This document shows, piece after piece, positions 33,939 to 43,406 of a DNA stretch of 64,000 nucleotides. The position numbers were made by a program, and so were the translations under genes. Source of the stretch: CAZDWZ01 sp964509425. Lineage in GTDB: Bacteria > Bdellovibrionota_C > UBA2361 > SZUA-149 > CAZDWZ01. The DNA is taken from positions 1 to 64,000 of the forward strand of contig CAZDWZ010000014.1 in assembly GCA_964509425.1 (NCBI GenBank). The letters run 5' to 3'. Positions within the stretch are counted from its first letter, which is position 1. Each line of letters opens with the position of its first letter. A model generated the notes under the pieces. It made no database searches. It was not told the DNA's origin and saw only the letters and a list, made by a program, of their open reading frames with translations.

Positions 33939-34418
33939 ATGACTCCCTTTCTATTCTCGCCTCGATGGTTCTGGTTCGGGCACTTGGGATTGCTCCTGCT
34001 CCGGGTGGGGGTCGGCGTCGTGTTCCTTTACCACGGCATGCCGATTCTCGTGGGCGGCAAAGAGAGCTGGACCGCTCTTGCCGCGGAGATTCAGCCCATA
34101 GCCCCGCAAGCGGTGCTGGTGACTTGGGCATTCGCCGTTGGTGCAGTTGAGGTCGTGTGCGGAGTTCTCCTCTTCCTCGGCCTGTATGCCCGCCTGGCTG
34201 CGCTGCTCCTTCTCTTCGAAATGACCATTGTCTTCGGTTACTTTCTTTCTACTGCTCCCGGCGAGCTTCTCACGCTGTTTTCGCTGAAAGATGTGCTTCT
34301 GTTTCTCGCGCTCATTCTGATGGGCCCCGGGGTGTATAGCGTCGACCAAGTCCTCTTCAATCGAAAGGTCAAGCGGTCGCCGCCCCTTCCGGAGCTGGAG
34401 GAGATAAACGCCAATTGA
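33939..34418 (+). CDS. DoxX-family membrane protein
   Basis: 159 residues with four hydrophobic segments. GLLLLRVGVGVVFLYHGMPILVGG and AFAVGAVEVVCGVLLFLGLYARLAALLL are the DoxX pattern (a helix pair with Gly and Arg, then Glu in the second). The family includes thiosulfate:quinone oxidoreductase subunits and many proteins of unknown role; no partner gene here supports a specific activity. ATG start with GGAGGGG upstream. The stop codon overlaps the next start (TTGA). Confidence 0.85.
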   Translation: MTPFLFSPRWFWFGHLGLLLLRVGVGVVFLYHGMPILVGGKESWTALAAEIQPIAPQAVLVTWAFAVGAVEVVCGVLLFLGLYARLAALLLLFEMTIVFGYFLSTAPGELLTLFSLKDVLLFLALILMGPGVYSVDQVLFNRKVKRSPPLPELEEINAN

Positions 34419-35035
34419 GCGCACTCGAGAATTATTCATCCTGGTTCTGGATCGCCGCATTTGTGATGGTGGTTCCAATACCACTCTCGGTTTTCCTCCG
34501 AAGATCCTTGGCAAGGTTTGCGGCGGAATCTCTGCTCATGGAGTTCGAGCGTCGGCTCGATGAGCTGGAAGGGCGAAAAGTTGCCGTGCAGCAGCAAGCA
34601 CTTCGTTTTGACAGCATTCGCACTCAGGTGCTTACGCAATCGCTCTACGAAATTCAGTCTCTCTCCGATGACGCGCTTCAAGTCGTGAGGCGATGCCGAT
34701 CGATCCTTGCGAGCAAGGACCCAGGCGGGCCGCGAAAGGTCGATGAACTTTTGGAGCGACAGGGGCTCGTCAATACATCTGAAGCGAAATCCGGGGTGTT
34801 TTCGCAACGCTCTCCGATTGGGAAGCTGGAAAACAGCATTCAACTTGCGGGAGCAGAGCTTGTCGACGCTTGGATGAAGATTGAGTTGACGCGCACACGA
34901 GAAGTAGACTTTTCCTACGGTCCCGTTCCCCCGCTTGCCGAGGCTGGAATTCTCGCAGCGGCGGACGCAAAGAGCCGGCGCATCCGGAGAACAGAGACGA
35001 GCAGAAAACGACCACCGAACGCTCCGCGGACTTGA
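34415..35035 (+). CDS. Hypothetical membrane-anchored coiled-coil protein
   Basis: 206 residues from a TTG that overlaps the DoxX stop codon by four bases, so translation is probably coupled. One membrane helix lies near residues 10-30 (FWIAAFVMVVPIPLSVFL); a long charged helical region follows (about 35-110, FERRLDELEGRKVAVQQQAL), likely coiled coil, then a basic C-terminal tail. No family recognised. Probably works in the same membrane complex as the DoxX protein, but this is inference from coupling only. Confidence 0.6.
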   Translation: MSALENYSSWFWIAAFVMVVPIPLSVFLRRSLARFAAESLLMEFERRLDELEGRKVAVQQQALRFDSIRTQVLTQSLYEIQSLSDDALQVVRRCRSILASKDPGGPRKVDELLERQGLVNTSEAKSGVFSQRSPIGKLENSIQLAGAELVDAWMKIELTRTREVDFSYGPVPPLAEAGILAAADAKSRRIRRTETSRKRPPNAPRT

Positions 35036-35230
35036 TTGCGCTCTCAAGACACTTCGGGCTTTACCGGAGACCACTAAGGAAGCGTTGCCTCACTTCTGCG
35101 ACAACGGCTTTTATAGGCGGTAAATCGATAGAGAAATGCGGTGCTCGCTGAGTAATTTCCCGCCGTTGGCTGGAAAGAAGACGGAATTTCGGTAGTATAC
35201 GGCCTCAATAAATTTGGAGATTGAGAGCTT

Positions 35231-35998
35231 ATGGGTCTTCTCGAAGGGAAAAAAGGTCTTGTTGTCGGTGTCGCGAACAATCGCAGTATCGCCTGGGGGA
35301 TCGCCGAAGCGTGCCATAAAGAAGGGGCGACGCTTGGGTTCACCTATTTGAATGACGCGCTCGCAAAGCGAGTGATCCCGCTCGCCGAATCCATCGGCTC
35401 AAAATTCATCGCGCAGTGCGATGTTCAAAACGACCAGCAGATCGATGCTCTTGCAAAGCAGCTCGAGTCCGAATGGGGGCAAATCGATTTTCTGGTTCAC
35501 TCCGTTGCGTATGCCCAGGCTGAAGACTTGAAGGGTCCATTTCATCAGACTTCACGAGCCGGCTTCTCTTTGGCGCTTGATATCAGCGCGTATTCTCTGG
35601 TTGCGCTCACTCAGCGTCTGATTCCGCTTATGAAAAACGGCTGCTCGGTGTTAACCCTGAGCTATCTCGGTGCCGTGCAAGTGGTTCCGAATTACCGGTT
35701 GATGGGTGTTGCGAAAGCCGCACTCGAAGCGAGCGTCAGGGAGCTTGCCGCCGATCTGGGTGCGCAGAATATCAGAGTGAACGCCATCTCGGCGGGCCCC
35801 ATCAAGACTCTTGCTGCGGCCGGAATCTCTGATTTCAAGAGCCTCCTTGGGTCTTTTGAAACCCGCGCTCCGCTTCGCCGGGGAGTAAACATCGAAGACG
35901 TCGGTTCAGCCGCGCTCTTCATGTTGAGCCCGATGTCGAATGCGATCACTGGAGAGATTATGTATGTAGACAGCGGGTTCAACATCACTGCAATGTAA
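35231..35998 (+). CDS. fabI: Enoyl-ACP reductase [NADH]
   Basis: 255 residues. It begins LLEGKKGLVVGVANNRSIAWGIAEA (nucleotide-binding part specific to FabI). Tyr144, Tyr155 and Lys161 match the FabI catalytic Y-Y-K arrangement, seen in SYLGAVQVVPNYRLMGVAKAALEA. NAISAGPIKTLAA follows. It catalyses the last reduction of each fatty-acid elongation round. Good GGAG upstream of the ATG. The next gene is the phosphofructokinase, 41 bases on. Confidence 0.96.
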   Translation: MGLLEGKKGLVVGVANNRSIAWGIAEACHKEGATLGFTYLNDALAKRVIPLAESIGSKFIAQCDVQNDQQIDALAKQLESEWGQIDFLVHSVAYAQAEDLKGPFHQTSRAGFSLALDISAYSLVALTQRLIPLMKNGCSVLTLSYLGAVQVVPNYRLMGVAKAALEASVRELAADLGAQNIRVNAISAGPIKTLAAAGISDFKSLLGSFETRAPLRRGVNIEDVGSAALFMLSPMSNAITGEIMYVDSGFNITAM

Positions 35999-36039
35999 GC
36001 GACTGCGTGGTGTGTTTGCGGTGAGTTAGACGTCCAGCG

Positions 36040-37302
36040 ATGAAGAAGAAAAATTTTGCGATTGTGGTCGGCGGTGGACCCGCTCCCGGAATAAATGGCG
36101 TGATTGCCGCTACGACTATCGAAGCGGTTAATCGAGGCTACAGAGTTCTCGGAATACAAGGCGGGCTAAAGCCGTTGATGCACGGAGATTTCAGTTGCGT
36201 TCGCGAGCTGCGAATCTCCAACGTCTCGCACTCGGCGAACGAAGGCGGTTCGTTGCTGGGAATTTGCCGGGCGCACCCGACGAAAGACCCGAAGTATATG
36301 GAAAATGTAGTTCGGGCTCTTAAAGAGAATGACGTCGGATATCTCGTCACGATTGGTGGAGACGGAACGGCGACGACCTCAGGCGCGATCGCGAGAGCTA
36401 CTCACGGAGAGATCGCGGTCGGGCATGTTCCGAAGACAATCGATAACGATCTCCCTCTGCCGAATTTTTCTAGCACCTTCGGGTTCCAAACCGCACGCGA
36501 AGTCGGCACGGAAATCGTGGACACGCTGGTCGTGGATGCCAGGACCACCGGACGTTACTATTTGATAGTGGCGATGGGCCGACAGGCAGGTCATCTGGCG
36601 CTTGGCATCGGAGTCGCGGCGAATGCGACCTTTACTCTTATTCCGGAGGAGTTCGAAGGGAAGAAAGTCCCGCTTGAAACGCTTGCGGACATTCACGTGG
36701 GCGTCATCCTCAAGCGGCTTGCGAAGAATCAGAATTATGGCGTTGCTGTTCTCGCAGAAGGTCTTTCTGAAGTCGTTGATCACGAAACGATCCCGGAACT
36801 GAAAAACGCCGAGCGGGATATGTTCGGGAACATTCGCTACGCAGCGGTTGATTTCGGTGGAGTCATTCGTAACGCCGTCCGGAATCGTCTCAAGTTCTTC
36901 GGGCTCAGCGAGCCGCTCATCGTCGATAAAAACGTCGGTTATGAGCTCCGTTGCCGGCCTCCGATTCCTTTCGATCGAGAGTACACCCGCCAGCTCGGTT
37001 TCGGGGTCGTGAATTTCCTCTGCAGCGGTGGAAGCGGAGCCATGATCACCCGACAAGGTGACTCTCTGGTTCCAATTCCATTCTCCGAGTTCCTCGATCC
37101 GCAGACGGGGCGCGCGCGAGTGCGGATGGTAGATATTCAGTCGACAACGTACCGAATTGCCCGCCACTACATGATACGGCTCACGACGCGGGATTTGGCG
37201 GATGACGAGCTCGTGGGATCGATGTCGAAAATCACGAAAAAAACACCTGAAGAGCTCCGATCTATTTTTGGTCCAGTCGCTTCACGATTCGGGGATCTGT
37301 GA
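36040..37302 (+). CDS. 6-phosphofructokinase (ATP/PPi type ambiguous)
   Basis: 420 residues, longer than E. coli PfkA (320). Motifs: VGGGPAPGINGVIAA, LVTIGGDGTATTSGAI (Gly109, the position that is Gly in ATP-type and Asp in PPi-type enzymes), and HVPKTIDNDLPL (Lys132, which is Gly in classical bacterial ATP-PFK and Lys in PPi-PFK and in plant-like ATP-PFKs). The G-then-K pair points to a plant-type, more probably ATP-using enzyme; this is inference. Cytosolic, glycolysis. The stop codon overlaps the next start by four bases. Confidence 0.9.
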   Translation: MKKKNFAIVVGGGPAPGINGVIAATTIEAVNRGYRVLGIQGGLKPLMHGDFSCVRELRISNVSHSANEGGSLLGICRAHPTKDPKYMENVVRALKENDVGYLVTIGGDGTATTSGAIARATHGEIAVGHVPKTIDNDLPLPNFSSTFGFQTAREVGTEIVDTLVVDARTTGRYYLIVAMGRQAGHLALGIGVAANATFTLIPEEFEGKKVPLETLADIHVGVILKRLAKNQNYGVAVLAEGLSEVVDHETIPELKNAERDMFGNIRYAAVDFGGVIRNAVRNRLKFFGLSEPLIVDKNVGYELRCRPPIPFDREYTRQLGFGVVNFLCSGGSGAMITRQGDSLVPIPFSEFLDPQTGRARVRMVDIQSTTYRIARHYMIRLTTRDLADDELVGSMSKITKKTPEELRSIFGPVASRFGDL

Positions 37303-38390
37303 AGCGGCTTTTGCTGCTTTGGTGCCTTTTCCCTCTCGGGATGGCCGGAGCGGCCGACCCGGAGCCGATTAGAATCGGGGCGCTCATCGTTCTCACCGGT
37401 CAGTACGCGATGCAGGGAAATGCCTTTCGTGAGGGCCTTGAGCTTGCCGCGAGCGAATTGAATGAGCGAGGTGGAATTAAGGGCCGGAAAATTGAGGTCC
37501 ATGCCGAAGATACCGCGAACCTCCCGCTTCAAGCACTTTCTGCCGCGCGTAAGCTTATTGACCAAAACCATGTCATCGCCGCCATCACCACTTCGTATCC
37601 CGAGTTAGGCACGGGTGCCGCGGAGTTCCAGAAACAGAAAATTCCCGTAGTTCATCTTTGGGATTCCAGCCCCGAAATCGAGAGCATGGGTGACTATATT
37701 TTTGGAATTGGACCATGGGCTCCGAGCTCGGGGGAGGAGGCCGCGAGGTTCGCCGCAAAGAGTCTCAGAGCCAAGACCGCGGTGATTGTTCACATCAACG
37801 ATCCGTGGTCTCAGCTCGTTGCCGACTATTTTAAGGCGGAGTTCTCGAAAGATGGCGGTGAGATTCTCCAGACGTTCGCCTTCAATCCGCAAGATCTGGA
37901 TTTTCGGAGTGCGTTCGCGAAGATTCGGAGCTTGAAGCCTGGCGTCATCTACTCTCCGGTGACTGATAACATCGTCCCATTCTACACTCAGCTTAAACAG
38001 GCGAATATCAACGTCCCGGCAATCTCGTCTGGCGTCATCGCAGAAGAGCACATCGTTCAAAAGCCAGAAGCTTTCGAAGGGATATACCAAACTCAGATCA
38101 AGGATCCGAATGGACCGGATATGGATTCACTCGCGGCGGCCTACGAGAAGAAATTCAAGACCCGGCCGGCGCTGCCTTGGTACATTGCAATTGCATATGA
38201 TGGGCTAAAGCTCATCGGGGATTGTTTGGAGAAAGGAGAGGTGAAGTCCACCGCCGTCAAGGATTGCATCGCCGGCACTAAAGATTTTCCGGGAGTAACG
38301 CGAAGTCTCTCTTTCAACGAAGGCGGCTCATCTCCCCAAATGGACCGCGTGTTCAAAATTGTTAAGGGTAAGTTTGTTGTTCAGGATTGA
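37299..38390 (+). CDS. Periplasmic binding protein, LivK-like (no cognate transporter)
   Basis: 363 residues from GTG overlapping the pfk stop codon. A short signal peptide (about 18 residues, cleavage near AGAA) precedes IRIGALIVLTGQYAMQGNAFREGLELAASEL, the start of type-I periplasmic binding folds for branched-chain amino acids or similar ligands. AAFGLLAAAYEKKFKTRP-type C-terminal segments agree. No permease or ATPase genes are near, so ligand and role are unclear. A paralogue follows at 38476. Confidence 0.85.
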   Translation: MKRLLLLWCLFPLGMAGAADPEPIRIGALIVLTGQYAMQGNAFREGLELAASELNERGGIKGRKIEVHAEDTANLPLQALSAARKLIDQNHVIAAITTSYPELGTGAAEFQKQKIPVVHLWDSSPEIESMGDYIFGIGPWAPSSGEEAARFAAKSLRAKTAVIVHINDPWSQLVADYFKAEFSKDGGEILQTFAFNPQDLDFRSAFAKIRSLKPGVIYSPVTDNIVPFYTQLKQANINVPAISSGVIAEEHIVQKPEAFEGIYQTQIKDPNGPDMDSLAAAYEKKFKTRPALPWYIAIAYDGLKLIGDCLEKGEVKSTAVKDCIAGTKDFPGVTRSLSFNEGGSSPQMDRVFKIVKGKFVVQD

Positions 38391-38475
38391 TTTGCGATTC
38401 GCTGCCCGGCTACCAGCTGGGTAGGGCCGAGCGAATCAAGATACAGTCGCTCGATATCGCGTTTTAGATAGAGGG

Positions 38476-39576
38476 GTGCCTGTGTTCCCGAGATCAACTC
38501 ATTTTGCATTCTTTTTCTCGTTACTTGTTTTCGTCTCGCTCGATCACGCCGAAGCGGAAACAAGAAAGATAGGCGTCATCGGTCCGCTCAGCGGGCCCGT
38601 GGCCTCTTGGGGAAATGACGCACGAAACGCCCTCGAGTTTGCTCGTGAGAAATTTCCCAATCAGAATATAGAAGTTCTCTACGAAGACGATCAATGTCTC
38701 GGCAAGAACGCGGTTACGGCTGCGCATAAACTGCAAAGCGTTGATCACGTCGATGTGGTTTTTGTTATCTGCACGGAAGCATTGATCTCGGTTGCTCCCA
38801 TCTTCGAAAGCGGGAAGACACTTGTCATTACGCCAGTGGCGTCTGGACCGGCCGTTTCAGAGCTTGGCGACTACATCTTCAGAATGTGGCCAAGTGATCA
38901 GTTTGCTGCCGAGAAGTTGTACGGCCACATCGCCCGAAAGTCGAAATTCGTTGGGATGCTGACAGAAGAGCGCGGCTATCCGCAAGAGTTCGAAAAAGCA
39001 TTTTTGAAAGCAGCGCCATCTGGGCCGCTGAAAATAGACGCACAGACGTTTTCCACCGATACGACCGATTTCCGAACTCTGTTGCTTAAAGTCAGACGGA
39101 AGGGTGCCGATTCGCTCTTTCTAAATACTGGAAGCGATAAGAGCTTCGCGGCAATCGTTAAGCAGCTTCATGAGCTCAAGTGGAACCTTCCCGTGTACGG
39201 CGCATACATGCCGGCGAGTGCTGAGTTCGTAAAACTCGCAGGTCCGCTGGCGGAAGGCATTGAGTATGTCGACGCTCCGACGGCCGCCACGGCACTGAAT
39301 CCAGGAGGAATGGAACTCTACAAGGAATTTGAAGCGAAGTTTGGAGCGCCCCAGAGCTCCCCGTTCGTTTTCGCATCGACGGTAGAAGCATACCGACGGG
39401 CGGCAGCGCTTACTTCGGAAAAGTCTGGATGGAGAAATGAGCTCTACTCGGGAAAGTTCGATGGAATTATCGGCGCCTACTCATTCGATAAAAATGGAGA
39501 CATCCAAGGAGTCCGGCACGTGATGATGCGAATTGTCGCCGGGAAGCCGGTCCTGTTGCCGGACACCCCAAAGTAA
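38476..39576 (+). CDS. Periplasmic binding protein, LivK-like (second copy)
   Basis: 366 residues from GTG at 38476 (or GTG two codons later). Signal peptide (FAFFFSLLVFVSLDHAEA) followed by RKIGVIGPLSGPVASWGNDARNALEFA. Only loosely similar to the gene before it, so it is an old duplicate or separate acquisition. A Cys pair (DDQCLG and VICTEAL) may form a disulfide. No transporter genes nearby. Convergent with serA across a hairpin. Confidence 0.85.
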   Translation: MPVFPRSTHFAFFFSLLVFVSLDHAEAETRKIGVIGPLSGPVASWGNDARNALEFAREKFPNQNIEVLYEDDQCLGKNAVTAAHKLQSVDHVDVVFVICTEALISVAPIFESGKTLVITPVASGPAVSELGDYIFRMWPSDQFAAEKLYGHIARKSKFVGMLTEERGYPQEFEKAFLKAAPSGPLKIDAQTFSTDTTDFRTLLLKVRRKGADSLFLNTGSDKSFAAIVKQLHELKWNLPVYGAYMPASAEFVKLAGPLAEGIEYVDAPTAATALNPGGMELYKEFEAKFGAPQSSPFVFASTVEAYRRAAALTSEKSGWRNELYSGKFDGIIGAYSFDKNGDIQGVRHVMMRIVAGKPVLLPDTPK

Positions 39577-39622
39577 TCACCGGAGCATCAGAGAAAATTG
39601 AGACTTGATCAGAGCGTCCCTA

Positions 39623-39661
39623 GAGCGATTCTCAAAAGTTTTGTCCTTTCGAGAACCGCTC
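39623..39661. terminator. Hairpin between converging binding-protein and serA genes
   Basis: GAGCGATTCTCAAAAG (39623-39638) pairs with CTTTCGAGAACCGCTC (39646-39661) with two G-U or mismatched pairs and a 7-base loop. It could terminate both convergent transcripts. U-tracts are lacking on both sides, so the call is tentative. Confidence 0.5.
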
Positions 39662-40890
39662 TAAAAAAGCAGTCTCGTCTTGATGTTGATCTCCAGCCCG
39701 TCGATGCGCTCCTTGATGGAGCGGGACACCGAGGTGTCGACGTCCATGATGAGGTACCCGATGTCATTGTTGCTGTTGTAGTATTGCGCCTTGATGTTCG
39801 TACCCATTTCGGCAGCAATCGAATTGACCTTCCCGAGTGCTCCGGGAACATTGTGTTGCATGCTGAGGATTCGATGGCTGTCCCGCACGACCGGAAGCTC
39901 CACTTGCGGAAAGTTTACCGCACCGCTCGTGCTTCCCATTTCGATGAAGTTAAACAGGGAAGTCACCACTTCGCTGCCGATATTTCGTTGGGCCTCCATC
40001 GTGCTTCCGCCGATATGTGGGGTCAGGATCACGTTATCAAACTTTGAAAGCGGAGTTTCAAAGCGCTGCGCATTACCGTGCGGCTCTTCGGGGAAGACAT
40101 CCACGGCCGCTCCGGCGAGATGTTTCGAGCTCAGCGCGTCGCAGAGAGCAGGAATATCAACAATTGTTCCCCGGCTGAGATTCAACAGATATGAATCCTT
40201 CTTCATGGCTTGGAGCTGATCTCGCCCAATCATGTTTATCGTTTCAGGAGTCTCCGGTACATGCAGGGTGACGAAATCCGAATTCGAGAGGAGCTCGTGT
40301 AGTGAGCGGGTGGGACGGGCATTTCCCATAGGAAGTTTCGTGACGACGTCGTAGTAGAGCACAGACATCCCGAAAGCTTCCGCGAGCACTCCGACTTGAT
40401 ATCCGATGTGGCCGTAGCCGATAATTCCCATCGTTTTCTGCCGCAGCTCCATACAGCCGTCGGCGGATTTCTCCCACACTCCTTGCCGCATAAGATGGCT
40501 CTTATGCGCGGCACGGCGCGCCAGCATGACAGCCTCGCCCATCACGAGTTCTGCGACGCTCCGCGTGTTCCCGAATGGAGCGTTGAATACCGGGATGCCC
40601 TTTGCTGCCGCGGCATCCAGTGCGACCTGGTTCGTGCCGATGCAGAAACATCCGATCGCCAAGAGATGGGAGCCCTTCTCGAGAACGCTTTTTGGGACCT
40701 CGGTCTTTGAGCGAATGCCCAGAACGTGGACATCTCCAATGGCATCGAGCAGCTCGGACTCCGAGAGCGCATTCTTTCGCATCTCGACCTGATAGCCGGC
40801 CTCTTCAAGCTGGGTCTTTGAGCTCGGATGAACGCCTTCGAGAAAGAGAATTTTAAGTCTGCGCTTCGGGAAAGAAGTACTAGTTGCCAT
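39661..40890 (-). CDS. serA: D-3-phosphoglycerate dehydrogenase
   Basis: 409 residues, the E. coli-like form with one C-terminal ACT domain. NAD-binding GIIGYGHIGYQ, catalytic Arg in LLNLSRGTIVDI, Glu in VDVFPEEPHGN and His in LTPHIGGSTMEAQ. The ACT domain (about 335-409) normally binds serine for feedback inhibition. The reaction is oxidation of 3-phosphoglycerate in serine synthesis. The ATG lacks a strong ribosome binding site. Confidence 0.96.
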   Translation of the reverse strand: MATSTSFPKRRLKILFLEGVHPSSKTQLEEAGYQVEMRKNALSESELLDAIGDVHVLGIRSKTEVPKSVLEKGSHLLAIGCFCIGTNQVALDAAAAKGIPVFNAPFGNTRSVAELVMGEAVMLARRAAHKSHLMRQGVWEKSADGCMELRQKTMGIIGYGHIGYQVGVLAEAFGMSVLYYDVVTKLPMGNARPTRSLHELLSNSDFVTLHVPETPETINMIGRDQLQAMKKDSYLLNLSRGTIVDIPALCDALSSKHLAGAAVDVFPEEPHGNAQRFETPLSKFDNVILTPHIGGSTMEAQRNIGSEVVTSLFNFIEMGSTSGAVNFPQVELPVVRDSHRILSMQHNVPGALGKVNSIAAEMGTNIKAQYYNSNNDIGYLIMDVDTSVSRSIKERIDGLEINIKTRLLF

Positions 40891-41076
40891 GAAACTTGAG
40901 CTCAGTAGTGGAATTCACTTCACATCTAACCAAAGCCGCCTTTCTTTAGTCGCAGAGGAGCGCGACCTCGCGGCTCCTCCACGTCGGGTAATGCGGAGGC
41001 AATTCTCTCAATCGAAGAGAATCACCTCACCGGGGCCCTGTCCGGGGAGACCGAGAAAAACGGTGAGCCTTCCAAA

Positions 41077-42054
41077 CTAGATTCCCAGGGCCGGAGTGTC
41101 AATTAGGTGAGAGCCGGTTGGGAGCGTCCAAGCGGCATTCGTAAGAGGAAAATCAGAAAGAACACGTTCAATTATGGCGATTCGAGCGAAAACCCCGTTT
41201 CTTGCCTGACGGAAATAGGCCGCTTGAGGCATCGAATCGATAGCAAGAGGAAGCTCTTCATGCCGGGTTAGACAATGAAAAACGCGGCAGTGGGCAGGCG
41301 CCCGAGACAGTACTTCCGGTGTCAAAGTAAAATAGCTGCTTCGCAATTGAGCCTTTCGCTCAGGATCGGTAACCCGGTGATGTTGAAAGCGAGTCATGTA
41401 AATCACATCGGCGTACTGAACGGCGTCACCAAAGTTATCGGCGAGCTTCCACGATATCGAAGATTGCCTCAAAATTTCCTTCATCGAATCTGAAGGTTGG
41501 AACTCTCCTGAAGTCATGATTGTGACGTCGACATCGAACATCGCCAGAGCCTTCAGCAGAGAATTTGCGACGCGCGCGTGCAGGAGGTCGACAGCGAGAA
41601 CGAAGCGCAGTCCGTCAATTCTCCCGAACTCCGACCAAATCGAATAGAGATCGAGAATGGTCTGTGTCGGATGCTCGTTGGTTCCATCGCCGGCGTTGAT
41701 GACGGGGACTTCGGAAAGTTGTGCGGCTTTCCTCATAAAGCTCGCGTCAGGAGTCCGGAGAATAAGAACATCTCCGTAACCTGAAACCACGCGGAGTGTG
41801 TCTTCCAGCGTTTCGCCCTCGGAGACAGTAAGGTTTGTAAGCTCCGGAACATTCACCGAGCTGCCGCCCATTCTCCGTGTTGCGACGTCGAAGCTAAGAC
41901 GGGTGCGGGTGCTCGGCTCGAGAAACCAGAGCATGGAAATGAATGGCGACGGGCCCCGCTTCAACCCGTTCTGATATGCGCGGGCTGACTCAAACAGGGG
42001 GTAGAGTTGCTCACGTGAAAGTTGATTGATGCTGAGCAGGTGTTTGGTCGTCAT
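41077..42054 (-). CDS. pyrB: Aspartate carbamoyltransferase catalytic chain
   Basis: 325 residues. Carbamoyl-phosphate binding FLEPSTRTRLSFDVA; INAGDGTNEHPTQTILDL (HPTQ); C-terminal AYFRQARNGVFARIAI. Among the two transferases, the GDGTNEHPTQ and FxQARNG features favour aspartate over ornithine. The VDLLHARV segment and FHCLTRHEE replace commoner variants (GDLxxxRV, HPLPRxxE) and are slightly unusual. It catalyses the first committed step of pyrimidine synthesis. GAGGAAA precedes the ATG. Other pyr genes are not adjacent. Confidence 0.93.
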   Translation of the reverse strand: MTTKHLLSINQLSREQLYPLFESARAYQNGLKRGPSPFISMLWFLEPSTRTRLSFDVATRRMGGSSVNVPELTNLTVSEGETLEDTLRVVSGYGDVLILRTPDASFMRKAAQLSEVPVINAGDGTNEHPTQTILDLYSIWSEFGRIDGLRFVLAVDLLHARVANSLLKALAMFDVDVTIMTSGEFQPSDSMKEILRQSSISWKLADNFGDAVQYADVIYMTRFQHHRVTDPERKAQLRSSYFTLTPEVLSRAPAHCRVFHCLTRHEELPLAIDSMPQAAYFRQARNGVFARIAIIERVLSDFPLTNAAWTLPTGSHLIDTPALGI

Positions 42055-42240
42055 GTAGTTTCCTCTTCATATAGAGAACAACTGACGATATGACCGATCG
42101 AAGCAAAATACACCGTCCGATCTGATAATGTCATATAATTGTAGACGAACGCTGGAATTCGTGACGTTGAACGTTCGCCGAATATTTCACTGTGCCGGGA
42201 AAATAGTCCGAATGTTAGAGTTCTGTAACGGGTGAGTATT

Positions 42241-42897
42241 ATGAAACATTGCGTTCACTACCTCTGCCTCCTTCTGCTCGTTCTTTCCGCAGCGTCTTCC
42301 GCGTATGCGGACCCTATTGCCGACCATAATCTTGCGCGAGCCGCCGCGCTCGGGGATACAAAGGAATTGACGAAGGCGCTCAAAATGGGAGCCAACATTA
42401 ATTTCAAATTCAAAGAAGAGGGAGGGCTTACTCCGCTGATGGCGGCGTCATTTAGCGGTCACGCCGATGTGGTCGAAATTCTTTTGAAAGCAGGAGCCGA
42501 TACTTCGATACGAGGTCCGCTTGGAGGGCAGGCGATTCACCTTGCGGTCGGCCAGTGCCGGGAGAAAGTCGTCGAAAAACTTCTCGCGGCAAAAGTGAAG
42601 CTTGACACGACCGATAAAGGTCTTACGCCGCTGATGATGGGAATGACAGAAAATTGCGCTGGAACGATATCCCTTCTTTTGGCTGCAGGCGATCCCGTGA
42701 ATGCCGTACAACCCGACGGCTGGACTCCGCTGATGCACGCAGCAGCGGTCGGATCTCCTAAAGTCGTTTCGCTTCTTCTTAAGGCAGGAGCGGATCGAGA
42801 GCAGAAAAATGCAGAAGGAGACACCGCAGCCGATGTGGCAACAAAGGCAGGCCACACAGACGCCGCAAAGCTCCTTCAAGTGGAAGGCAAGCATTAG
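42241..42897 (+). CDS. Secreted ankyrin-repeat protein
   Basis: 218 residues from ATG at 42241 (GGGTGAG upstream; a GTG three codons earlier is possible). A signal peptide (CLLLLVLSAASSAYA, cleavage near AYA-DP) precedes about five ankyrin repeats, with GLTPLMAASFSGHADVVEILLKAGAD and GWTPLMHAAAVGSPKVVSLLLKAGAD. Ankyrin repeats bind protein partners; here in the periplasm or outside. Divergent from pyrB across an AT-rich 186-base gap that must hold both promoters. Confidence 0.88.
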   Translation: MKHCVHYLCLLLLVLSAASSAYADPIADHNLARAAALGDTKELTKALKMGANINFKFKEEGGLTPLMAASFSGHADVVEILLKAGADTSIRGPLGGQAIHLAVGQCREKVVEKLLAAKVKLDTTDKGLTPLMMGMTENCAGTISLLLAAGDPVNAVQPDGWTPLMHAAAVGSPKVVSLLLKAGADREQKNAEGDTAADVATKAGHTDAAKLLQVEGKH

Positions 42898-42977
42898 CAC
42901 TGCAGGAACTCTCCGCCGGAACTTCCGTCATTCTTTTCGCGGAGCGCTCCATCATAAACATTGAGAGCACGAAGACG

Positions 42978-43014
42978 GCGGGTTCATTGAACCTGGGCAA
43001 GGCCCGGAACCCGC
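42978..43014 (-). terminator. Hairpin downstream of the 43032-43406 gene
   Basis: GCGGGTTC (42978-42985) pairs with GAACCCGC (43007-43014); a GGGC/GCCC stem sits inside. It starts 17 bases past the stop codon of the minus-strand gene. No U-tract. Confidence 0.5.
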
Positions 43015-43031
43015 GCTTCGTTCATCCATGG

Positions 43032-43406
43032 TCAGCACCGCTCCTCGGTGTGACTCTCGGGGGCAGCAGGAACCCGAGATTTGTCCTCATTGGTATTTTC
43101 GGCGTGCTTCGTGTCAAACATCCAGAACTCGTTCCAGGGGAACTCGTTGATGTCGACTCGGAACATCAGGACGGTTTCCTTGTCGGCGCTGAGGATCGTC
43201 GAACGGTAGATGAACACGTGATCACCGTCCGAGCTCTGTTCCCAGTCGCGACGCACCGGGTGAGCGACCTTGGAGAATCCGCACAGCGACACTCCTCGAA
43301 GCTTCGCACCCCGGTTCCACACCGTGGGTTCTCCGGGCATCGATAGACGTTCATCGATGTAGCTTCCGAGAAGGAGCAGCAGACCATTTACTTTCCCGAC
43401 TGACAT
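43032..43406 (-). CDS. Hypothetical protein, compositionally distinct
   Basis: 124 residues from ATG at 43406 with GGAGG about 11 bases upstream. Begins MSVGKVNGLLLLLGSYIDER, followed by a strand-rich, acidic and Trp-containing part (FPWNEFWMFDTKH). No known family, no signal peptide. Richer in G/C-ending codons than the ankyrin gene, and flanked downstream by a hairpin. One of the eight scattered odd-composition genes. Confidence 0.6.
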   Translation of the reverse strand: MSVGKVNGLLLLLGSYIDERLSMPGEPTVWNRGAKLRGVSLCGFSKVAHPVRRDWEQSSDGDHVFIYRSTILSADKETVLMFRVDINEFPWNEFWMFDTKHAENTNEDKSRVPAAPESHTEERC

